Shown piece after piece: positions 55,974-64,000 of a DNA stretch of 64,000 bases. The stretch is from Clonostachys chloroleuca (Eukaryota > Ascomycota > Sordariomycetes > Hypocreales > Bionectriaceae), in contig JBANAY010000001.1 in the NCBI GenBank assembly GCA_037952775.1, positions 930,001 through 994,000 of the forward strand, written 5' to 3'. The translations under genes and the position numbers were made by a program. The notes beneath the pieces were generated by a model. The model had not been told where the DNA came from and made no database searches. It was given only the letters and a program-made list of their open reading frames with translations. The first letter of the stretch is position 1; each line of letters starts with the position of its first letter.

Positions 55974-57470
55974 TTAGTTGGATTCTATATCAGCAAGGCC
56001 TTGCTCAACTAGTTCCCATGCCTCAGGGCTCAGGTAGCCGGTTATCCAGTAATTTCCCTCATGGTCCTTCCCAGGAATTCCCATTGAATTTCGAGACAAG
56101 CGACTCTTTCTCAGCAATGTGGAGTGGTGATACACCATTGTGCCTAGTGGATTCTTCCGTGTGTCATCACTCTCGCCCTGTTTGACAACGGCAGGCCCGA
56201 ATTGGATTGCGTGCACAAAGTCTGCCTTGGTCCAGTTTGACAAGGTGAACAACCATCCATCCGAAGGACCATACACCGGGTTGCGGTAGCTGCCCCGGTC
56301 CCAGTTCCTGCGAAGCTCTCTAAGATGGCCCAGCACCTGCTCAGGTGGAAATTGTTCTTTCAAACACCGGCGGTGCTCTAGGGCAATACCACTCACTGAC
56401 CCGTTGTATAATTCGGCGCTCACGGTCGTGAATGTTAGTAGCACCATGTTCTGGACGTACACACCGTCGCGGGACACGGTTTCTGGAAGCCGTGAGCGCA
56501 GATCAAAAAGTCCGCCTATGATCATCGGTCTAGCACCGGGATTGCTGAGAGCAGCCTTTTGAGCAAACCAAGCCGTCAGAATGTCTCCTTCACTGATCCA
56601 AGCGTCGCCTGCATCTGCGCCATTTTCCTCTGCAATCTCTCGCTTCATCTGGGCCCGAAGATTGTCTATGACGCGTTTAGGGATATATGCGGTTCGGGAG
56701 TCCGTAGCAGGAACGAAAAGCATATCCTTCAAGAACCTCAGCCCAAACATGAGCATCTTAACACCGAATAGACGGGTCGGCTCTAACACAAAAGGTTTTT
56801 GTTCTCCAAGACCTGGGTCCGCAGCCTTGTATAAAACATCGTCCCGGGCACCAAGGAAAGGAGGCACGTCGGCCTCTTTGCCGGCCAGGATAAGAGACCA
56901 GGAGCTCATAATAGCATGTCGACCCATAGCATCTGTCACGGCGTGTGGCCATGCAAGCCCTATGACAGTTGCATCATCGAATGAGGTGATATGCAGCGAC
57001 AACAATGGAACATCACGGCTGAGATAGTCTTCCAATGTCTGGGGGGCGTCAGGACCGGTCGTTAGGCCCAGGAAATCATGAGGGCCCGCAAACACTTGGG
57101 CCCTAGCTCCCGCTACCGGCAACTTTCCAGCCAGCTCGTGCTCCGCGATCTTAATATTGAATGTCTGGTGAGAGTAGGTTATTGGAGGACGCGCCGCGGT
57201 GAACGGAACGGGAACATGGAACTCCAGCTTCCCGCTCTTTCCCACTCTCATCCTGCCGCCCAGTTTCTTCCAATCTCCTATATGAAGGAGCTTGCACAGC
57301 GCCTCATGTAGCTCATCCGCGTCCAACACATCGTTGAATCGCATGGTCCAGCCGAGAATCAGGGGCCTGAGGACGTCGGCGCTATCGATGCCGTGTACGG
57401 GATAGATTATGTCCCCGTCGACGATTGGATGCTGGCCCTTGATGCCGAAAAGCCATCGTATCGCATCCAT
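55974..57470 (-). CDS. BAHD-type acyltransferase
   Basis: A 498-aa single-exon protein starting at the ATG at 57470 ('MDAIRWLFGIKG'). The frame is open further upstream but only adds an unlikely 43-residue tail. The catalytic HxxxD motif is His176 to Asp180 in 'LAWPHAVTDAMG'. The second family signature (DFGWG in plants) is replaced by 'LSNWTKADFVHAI', as in many fungal members. The family moves acyl groups from acyl-CoA to alcohols or amines, and fungal relatives decorate secondary metabolites such as trichothecenes. No signal peptide is seen. It lies next to a regulator and an NmrA-like gene, which suggests a small metabolic cluster. The substrate is unknown. Confidence 0.86.
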   Translation of the reverse strand: MDAIRWLFGIKGQHPIVDGDIIYPVHGIDSADVLRPLILGWTMRFNDVLDADELHEALCKLLHIGDWKKLGGRMRVGKSGKLEFHVPVPFTAARPPITYSHQTFNIKIAEHELAGKLPVAGARAQVFAGPHDFLGLTTGPDAPQTLEDYLSRDVPLLSLHITSFDDATVIGLAWPHAVTDAMGRHAIMSSWSLILAGKEADVPPFLGARDDVLYKAADPGLGEQKPFVLEPTRLFGVKMLMFGLRFLKDMLFVPATDSRTAYIPKRVIDNLRAQMKREIAEENGADAGDAWISEGDILTAWFAQKAALSNPGARPMIIGGLFDLRSRLPETVSRDGVYVQNMVLLTFTTVSAELYNGSVSGIALEHRRCLKEQFPPEQVLGHLRELRRNWDRGSYRNPVYGPSDGWLFTLSNWTKADFVHAIQFGPAVVKQGESDDTRKNPLGTMVYHHSTLLRKSRLSRNSMGIPGKDHEGNYWITGYLSPEAWELVEQGLADIESN

Positions 57471-58560
57471 TTTAAAGCAGCTATAGATGTGGTTAGCCGT
57501 TTTGAAGTTGCTGGGCCCCGTTTGTCTAACCGTGAGGGTGAGATAAGATCGTGGTGATGGGCTGAGGAGGTGAAATGAACCAGTGCGCTTAAAATACATT
57601 GATTACTAACAGCCCTGTCGGTCTCCTTTTTCAAAATACGAGTAAGCACTTGTTGGATCCTTATTATGGAGAAGAATCCTTGGGCAGAGGGTGTTCTTGG
57701 CCAAAATGTGTCACTTCCGTCACTAACCTGCAAAATGCTTTAATTTTGGGCTGTATAAGATGTTTATTTTTACCAGTTCCTTAAGCATATTGAATGGTTA
57801 ACACCGTTTTCTTTAACTTTCTACCCCTTGCCTTTTTTTCGTGTAGAAATTTTATTTACTTAGAGTACGACTATTTTGGGTATAATCTGCGAGGCATGTA
57901 GGTCCCCAAGTAGGTAATATTGAAATTGAAACATTCAAACAATAAGCTGCTTATTCTGGTATATATTTATTACTTTACTTTATTATTTACTACTGAGTTT
58001 CTCAATTCATCTTAGAAAGTAGTCTGTTTATAACTACTCTTCCATAGGGCGTCTCATTTCTCCTGTCACCCAGTTGGTCCCCAACATAACTAATCCAAAT
58101 AAGCTAGAGAGGAATTCTAGTTTTAAGCTCTCAAAGAAAATGCCATGCGATTGGTCAGAGCAGATACTGTCATTGGAAATGACACATTACCCTACGAAGA
58201 AATGCAGAGGGCAGGTCCTTTCAACATAGCAACTGATTTCTTCTAGGCATGGGTCGCCAAGTTCTGTCCTGGGGTGAGTGAGAGCGTCACCAAAGCTATG
58301 TTTCTATTATTATTATTATTATTATTATTGTTGTTGTTGTTGTTATTGTTTAACGCTTAAACTAAGCAAGAGTTTTGCTACTCGCTCATGGGGAACAATG
58401 GAAACGGCCGTGTTCAATTTCGTGGTCGACATGACAAATGGTTCAACCTGGGAACTTCCATCAAGGCAGTTCCATCCTTGGCTTGAGAAGACACTATGTA
58501 GACTACAGATTTTTATGGCCCGCAAAAGGGACAAACGCGGTAATACGGACTTGAAGGCGA
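57471..58560. other. Intergenic, no gene seen
   Basis: AT-rich, with the promoter of the acyltransferase gene at one end and the 3' flank of the regulator gene at the other. It contains a trinucleotide microsatellite. Confidence 0.45.
58305..58350. repeat. ATT/GTT trinucleotide microsatellite
   Basis: About eight ATT units are followed by about five TTG/GTT units. Confidence 0.85.
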
Positions 58561-60095
58561 TCAACCAGATAAATCAAACAAGTCCGGCTTCTTCATGCCC
58601 AACACATCGAAGACCTGTCTGCCCGGCCGATCATGCAGCGCGTTGATCCATACGATATCCTGTAATCTTCCTCGTACCTCTGGCCACGTCGAGGGCGACA
58701 CGTCTGACAACCAGCGATCGCGCAACCAGGGATCCTCGGGTTTGTATACCGTCATGGCGCCGACCATCAGCAGCCATAGTAGGAGATCCCGCCGGTCCGG
58801 CGTCGTCTCGATGGAGTGGCAGGCCTCCTTGAGCCGGGTTTCGAGGTAGGGGTAGCTACATGGCGTCCGTGGAACTTGAAATAGCGTTGCTAGAAAGGCC
58901 AGCATGCCTAACCGGAAGCACTCTCCTAGGAGGTCAGGCAGCGTGCCTTGCAGGCGCATGAGACGGTGTTGGATGGAACACACAATTTCATGGAACTGCC
59001 TATCACTGATGGTCTGTTTACGGACGACTGCAGTATTGAGAAGCGCACTGAAATATTGTAGGTCGCGGAAGACGGTGGCCAGTCTGGAGTCCACGACGAA
59101 TTTGGCCCCGGACAACTCTGGTATAAGGCCATAGATGGGATTTTCGGACGGAAAAGGTTTCTTGTAGTCGAATAACGGATCCCAAAATGCGGGCTCAGTC
59201 TCGAAGTGCTGTCTGGTGTCGAGACAAAAGCCGAAATCTAGACTAAATCCATAGTTAGTCACGAGAGAGGTGGCCAAGGTGGTTGGAAGTGTTGACATAC
59301 CGACTAAGCTTGATCCACATTTTGTTATTGGACCGGAACGCATCCAAACCCCCACGTAGATGCACCAGCCGTTGAAGACCGCCGATGTGCGTCCTCTTGG
59401 CCTCCTCATCCCCGGAATAGTCGGCAAGCCTCGTAAGGTTGAGCACTATGGAAATAGTTGCGTCGCTCCGGACGAGAATATCATCCGACAAGCGCTCGTT
59501 CAACAGACCAATGGTCTTTTGCAAGTGCTGGTGCGTTGCGTTGCTGAACGGCTTCCTTGTCTTGTAATCCACCATAGCGGACGCGCTGAGCAGAACTGAT
59601 TGGAAGAATCCCAGATCGTACGAAAGCCACCTAAACCAGGAGCTCCTGCTGCGCTCATAGTTAATGCCGAGCTCACGGGGATACAGGAGAGAGTTCGACT
59701 CGACGAAGTCTCCAACAGGGGTTAGTCGGGATGCATTGCAAGTTTGTGACTATGGGGTTTGACTGACACTTGAAAAGGAGTTTTCGTGTCTGTGAGTCGA
59801 TATCCTTGACGAATTTGACGAGTAATAGGTCGGAAGGAGGGGCTACGAGGGACCGCATGGGAGTCGGCTCCTGGAACTCCTTTCCGTTCTCTCCATACTC
59901 GGCTCGCGCACCCCGGCCACTGCCATGCTTGGAGAGTTCGGCTTTAAGATTTGTCCTTCTCTTGTTTTTACCGATCATGCAGTGACTTCTAATCAGTCTC
60001 CTATCAGCTGCCTGTTGGACTTGTCCGAAATCGTTGACAGAAACAAAGGCGAAAGTATGTGCCGCATTTGCCGGACGCGTCCTCTTCTGCGGCAT
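58561..60095 (-). CDS. Fungal-specific transcription factor-like protein lacking a zinc cluster
   Basis: Exons 60095-59768, 59709-59301 and 59242-58561 (minus) encode 472 aa. The last intron is classic (GTATGT with branch gactaac). The N-terminus has the pattern 'FAFVSVNDFGQ' followed by 'RRLIRSHCMIGKNKRR'. This is typical of a large fungal group that carries the Fungal_trans_2-type helical domain without the Zn2Cys6 DNA-binding finger. The helical domain occupies roughly residues 120-460, with 'RWLSYDLGFFQSVLLSASA', 'HLRGGLDAF' and 'LLLWLLMVGAM'. No cysteine cluster is found in frame. It may bind DNA through another surface or modulate a partner. It lies between an acyltransferase and an NmrA-like gene and could regulate them. 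Confidence 0.8.
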
Positions 60096-60392
60096 TGCGT
60101 CCAATGTACTCTATAGGCAGGGATGGTATGATGTTTCTCTTTAGGTATCGCGCCGCGGCTCAGTGCTACCCAAAGAGGAGAACAATTATCGAATCGAGGC
60201 CGGGCATGGAACCAAAAGCTCGTGTGAAAGCGGATTTCAGTGCCGGGAGACGTTCAGATTTGATAATCATCATCACAAGATTCGTCCGATGGACTCCACC
60301 AACAGGGTACATTGTTTTCCTTTTTCAGAATAGTGCGGGTATTGGGCCAACTTCATGTAAATGACAAAGTCACTTCCCACGGCCTGAAAAAT

Positions 60393-60403
60393 ACATATAT
60401 ATG
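60393..60403 (+). promoter_or_regulatory. TATA box of NmrA-like gene
   Basis: ACATATATATG lies about 80 bp upstream of the ATG at 60481. Confidence 0.5.
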
Positions 60404-60480
60404 ATGATCGGAGTCTTCCTGAATGTCACATTATCTCACCGAGATCTCCCCTTGTATCTACTAAACAAGATACTCTCAGA

Positions 60481-61407
60481 ATGTCACCCCCGACCATCAT
60501 CGTCTTTGGAGCCACCGGCCACGTTGGCTCCGCCGCCGCAATTCGAGCCCAGCAGCTTGGAGCAAAGGTCATTCTGTCGGTGCGTGATCTGCAAAAGCCT
60601 ATTCACGACCTCAGCCTTGAGGAAGAGAAGTCCATGGGGTTTGAGAGAGTCCAAGCCGACCTCACCCAGCCCGAAACTGTCGAGTCTGCAGTGCGCTCGA
60701 CCGGAGCCAAGCATGCCTTCATCTATCTCGTGCGTTCGAAGGAGGGTTACCTAAGATCCACCATTGAGGCTCTCAAGTTGGCTGGCATTGAGTTCGTGGT
60801 CTTTCTCAGCTCCTATACTGTCCAAGGCGATATTCGAAAAATCACACCTTCCTACCTGGTACCTTACGCCCACGCACAGATTGAAATTCACCTCGGCGAA
60901 GTCTTCGGATCTCATGGCTACGTCGCGATTCGACCGGGCTACTTCAACACCAACGCCGCTCGATGGGCGAGCATGATACGCGAGGGAGAAGTCAAGATCT
61001 CTTATCCAGACGTCAAATTCGACTGGATCACGCCCGCCGACGTCGGCAGAGCGGCTGGGACTGTACTTGTGCAAGGAATGCATGCTACAGAAGGCGTCGA
61101 ACCACGCAATTCCATCTCGGTTTACGGACCCAAGCTTCTATCGCAGACGGAAGCCGTCGGTATTTTTAGCAGAGTTCTTGGAAAGGATATCAAGGTCACC
61201 GAACAGAGCGACGAGGAAGCGGTGGAGTATATGCTGAAAGCTGGGATGCCGCCGCCCTTGGCGCAGCAAATGGTAACACTGCTGGCAGGGTTTAAATTGA
61301 ATAGCAAGACACACGAAGAGGCAGTCGCCAATTTTCAGAAATATGCCGGGCAGCTCACGACCTTGGAAGAGTGGGCTAAGGCCAACAAGGTGTTGATTGG
61401 CGGTTAA
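60481..61407 (+). CDS. NmrA-like NAD(P)-binding protein
   Basis: A 308-aa single-exon Rossmann protein. The nucleotide motif is GATGHVG at residues 10-16, followed by 'VILSVRDLQKP', where the Arg suggests NADP(H). 'VVFLSSYTVQGD' and 'VAIRPGYFNTN' are the NmrA/atypical-SDR strands, and 'FDWITPADVGRAAGTVL' matches the conserved D-V-G region. Members are either redox-sensing regulators such as NmrA or reductases such as isoflavone-reductase-like and PCBER enzymes. The sequence alone cannot separate these roles. It has a TATA box and a short leader, and stands divergently next to the zinc-finger-less regulator. Confidence 0.86.
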   Translation: MSPPTIIVFGATGHVGSAAAIRAQQLGAKVILSVRDLQKPIHDLSLEEEKSMGFERVQADLTQPETVESAVRSTGAKHAFIYLVRSKEGYLRSTIEALKLAGIEFVVFLSSYTVQGDIRKITPSYLVPYAHAQIEIHLGEVFGSHGYVAIRPGYFNTNAARWASMIREGEVKISYPDVKFDWITPADVGRAAGTVLVQGMHATEGVEPRNSISVYGPKLLSQTEAVGIFSRVLGKDIKVTEQSDEEAVEYMLKAGMPPPLAQQMVTLLAGFKLNSKTHEEAVANFQKYAGQLTTLEEWAKANKVLIGG

Positions 61408-61900
61408 GTTGACCCTGGGCTTTTAGCCAGCCCAGCCCTGGACGACGATAGAAACTAGGGCTTATTTTCACTTTAAGCATAGAGTTCTAGCGTACTATAT
61501 CTAGGACGGACTCTATTGGATTCAAACGTGTACGGCTGATAACAAACAAGTGCTTATTTTGGTCAATAATGTGTGTACATTAGTCTCTTATGGTTGTGGG
61601 TTGTGTTGTTGTTCCGCAAGAACCCCCTCTCGACTGAATCCTTATGTATCAAGCAAATCGCTCCTGCCTCCCTTATCCAACAGTACGGAGACTTGTAGCT
61701 TCATCTAATAATATTGCAGTCACAGGTGCCTCCTCGGTGCGTACTGAAAATTTTCTTCCTAAATTAATAGACAATATTGGTCGATATCTAAACTCTCAAA
61801 CTTGTAGGAACTATTTAGGCATTGTTCGGTGAATTGAGAGTACTCGCACAGTGAAAGTTAAAGTTCTCGGATCTATCGAAAATACACATTCCCAATATCA
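61408..61900. other. Convergent 3' flanks, no gene seen
   Basis: AT-rich spacer between the NmrA-like gene and the end of the F-box pseudogene. Confidence 0.45.
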
Positions 61901-63638
61901 TCACCACAACTTCATCCGATCCGAATAAACTCTCATAATCGCCCTCGTTAACGGATGAACAGCCTCCAGCTTGAATTTGTCCGCAAGCTGCACTGAGATC
62001 GGGAAGGATTTTCTCGGCTCACGCACAACAAACCTTAGTTCATCTCGACCGGTATGGACAAGCGCAGTCCGCTCCTACGTACGCCTCGTATGAGCTGTGA
62101 AGGAGAATCCGGCTCTTTGGTCTGGGGTGCCTTGGAACGCTTTGACTATGGCTTCAAGGGAGAACATCCAGTCGCTTTGCCACGATAAGATGGGTTGCGG
62201 GAACTCGGTGTTATAGCGTACTAGGCATGAGGGACTCTCCTAATACTATTTCGTGTTCGTATTGAAGATCTCTATGCTTCGAATATTTGGCATATTTCTG
62301 GCAATAACGGCTGTGGATACCAACAAGTCGCTAATAATAACTTCATTCCCCGGTATTAGCACAGTAGACTTGAAGCACACTCTCTGGAGTTGAAGCCAAG
62401 GGTTGAGAGACAAAAGCTCTGTGCCTAAGGCCTTCAGCCCTTGTGACTCTGTAAACTGATCCAGTGAGCCGAAAGGCTCAACAACCGAGAGCTCCTTCCA
62501 CTGGTGGTCAACTTCGTTCAACAGCTCAGCAGTAGAGAGGGAATTGACCTGGACCGGATCTACGAGCAGGCCACCCCTGAATGTTTCTGCGACATAGTGA
62601 AAGCCCTGAAGACTGTTTGGTAAGGATGGTAACACATATTGTCGGAAATCTACTCTGGATTAGTAGCCAGGCATAACAGGGAAAGGGGGCGAGGGCGGCA
62701 TTTCTCACCGGTCAAATAGTTGTTTTCTTCCTCTGTTTTGAACCTACACCACCTCTCTAGCCTCAAAGAGGTAGTGCATACCAAACTCTCACTGAAAAGC
62801 TTTGCAAGAGCTAGCGGGCTCAACTGTCGCTTGAGTTGATGCCGCATCACCAATGAGTTAAGAACTTCAACCCGTGGAAGCATTTGTCTCCCATTTGGCC
62901 ACCGGAACTGAATAAGAGACCCGAGGTGTCGTTCCGCTACATGAAGAGACTCCGAGTTTTGCATTTGCCCCATCCCTGCCTGACAGTGTGGCGAAGAATC
63001 AAAATGCTCACGGTCTATCTTCCGGAAATGAGCGTCGTGGAACATAATCACGTCATGCGGGTTAATGTTTAGGTCCCATGGTTTGAATGGGTAATCGTCG
63101 TGGGTTGCAACATCATAGTAAAAATGCTTATTATCACTAGGGCATATGACGCTTATCTCAAGAGTGATGCCATCAGAGCCTTCTGGTCGTGGCCAGGTTG
63201 AGAGGACGCAAAGCAATTTATGCATGACCCCAGTGAAAATCAAATCGTTCCTATTTATAGAAAAAACCCCTCTTAATATTCTGTGTATAATTAAAATCTT
63301 CATTTGGAGAAAATATCATACCTGTGAGCCTCGAGTTCAGTCTCATACTCCATACATTGACAGTCATACTCCGACATTTCAATACGAAGCCATATATACT
63401 CAATATATTGGATTCGGTGCGTCTTCTTGCCCCCGCTTATCATTCGATTAAAAGTTTCTATTGTTGAGTTGCTGAGAATAAGATGTTGAAATGTGATCTT
63501 CTCAATAAATCTCTGCCATTCAGAGCAGACTGTTGCGTATTTAGCGACGCCAGAGTCTTGGCAGAGGACCTTAAGAATCTGCCATCGGATCTCTTGTGGT
63601 AAATGAGACCATGAGCTTCGTCGTTGTGAAAGATCCAT
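61901..63638 (-). pseudogene. Decayed F-box/DUF6546-type protein
   Basis: Exons 63638-63322, 63250-62709 and 62649-61901 (minus) follow the layout of a fungal F-box family with a DUF6546-type body. The F-box start 'SHLPQEIRWQILKVL' is followed by 'ATVCSEWQRFIE'. The body contains 'TLEISVICPSDNKHFYYD', 'LPRVEVLNSLVMRHQLKRQ', 'VLPSLPNSLQGFHY' and 'ARNMPNIRSIEIFN'. After 'NTNTK' the reading frame has TAG at 62246-62248, TAG at 62240-62242 and TAG at 62075-62077. Even so, the expected C-terminal part ('SCLVRYNTEFPQPILSW' and onward) continues in the same frame to 61901. The F-box would recruit an SCF ubiquitin ligase. A product lacking the last 110-120 residues remains possible. Confidence 0.75.
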
Positions 63639-64000
63639 ATTGAAAATGGCAAGGGGTCAGGCAGGAAAGATAAAGCAGTAAGGGGGAATGGTGATACTCA
63701 TAGATTTCCGGGGTAACTGATCTGTTTAAATATTCCACCAGACGTGGATGAGGCTTTGAGATTTCCAGAAATCTACCGATACGGAGTAGGGCAATAGAAG
63801 GGGAAGATAGAATCAAAAATACTTCACCACCCTTAGTGGATGGCCGCCTTCAAATAGGCGGAAAGCATGATTTTAAGGTTCATGATGAGAGGCACGCTGG
63901 CGAAAGAGTTATCATGCCGGGCACAAGCCATTGTTGGCGTTGAACTCTAGATATAGCTGGGTTTAATAAGCCTTATGTCTGGGCAAGAAGGCTGAATTTT
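63639..64000. other. 5' flank of the F-box pseudogene
   Basis: Presumed promoter region running to the window edge, with no supported coding frame. Confidence 0.4.

Overview
The window is nuclear DNA of a filamentous ascomycete (Pezizomycotina, probably Sordariomycetes). The signs are short 50-70 bp GT-AG introns with CTAAY/CTGAY-like branch sites, a class II hydrophobin, a HET-domain gene, Pth11/rhodopsin-like membrane protein genes, a fungal BAHD-type acyltransferase, a Fungal_trans_2-type regulator, and long pyrimidine-rich gaps between genes. I see no rRNA, convincing tRNA, CRISPR array or intact transposon. The species cannot be read from the sequence.

Layout. 0.5-10.7 kb is a stable, GC-rich block: a DUF1479 protein, then a head-to-head pair that matches the fungal choline oxidase (choA) and betaine-aldehyde dehydrogenase (badA) genes. 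Together the pair would convert choline to glycine betaine. The two proteins end in PRL and SKL, so a peroxisomal pathway is likely. 12.4-19.4 kb holds a three-exon class II hydrophobin, a GST-like protein, a four-exon acyl-CoA oxidase-like gene and a short-chain dehydrogenase. 20.2-26.5 kb is a run of three broken genes: a rhodopsin-domain protein, a P450 and a CE16-type acetylesterase. It is followed by a 74-bp-arm inverted repeat at 26.9-27.1 kb. 28.4-31.3 kb carries a second SDR and a DAO-family flavoenzyme ending in SKL.

32.7-37.7 kb holds a decayed HET gene and a BTB-like protein with Pro-Glu repeats. 37.7-41.6 kb is a gene-poor gap. 41.6-49.2 kb carries a PAN/Apple-like membrane protein, an interrupted coiled-coil gene, a prolyl-4-hydroxylase-like oxygenase, a small secreted protein and an unknown protein. 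49.5-55.7 kb is a second graveyard: an internally deleted folylpolyglutamate synthase copy, a type-B carboxylesterase and a second rhodopsin-like gene. 56-61.4 kb holds an acyltransferase, a zinc-finger-less regulator and an NmrA-like protein, all apparently intact. The window ends with a decayed F-box/DUF6546 gene.

In all, 17 genes look intact and 9 carry nonsense codons, frameshifts or deletions. Broken genes are interspersed with intact, GC-rich ones, so this looks like gene-family birth and death in an accessory segment rather than blanket repeat-induced mutation. I found no clear case of a wholly new system. The best leads are the peroxisomal-tagged choline pathway with a possible non-AUG badA isoform, the nine-cysteine hydrophobin, the interrupted gene at 43.0-44.5 kb, and the acyltransferase/regulator/NmrA group.
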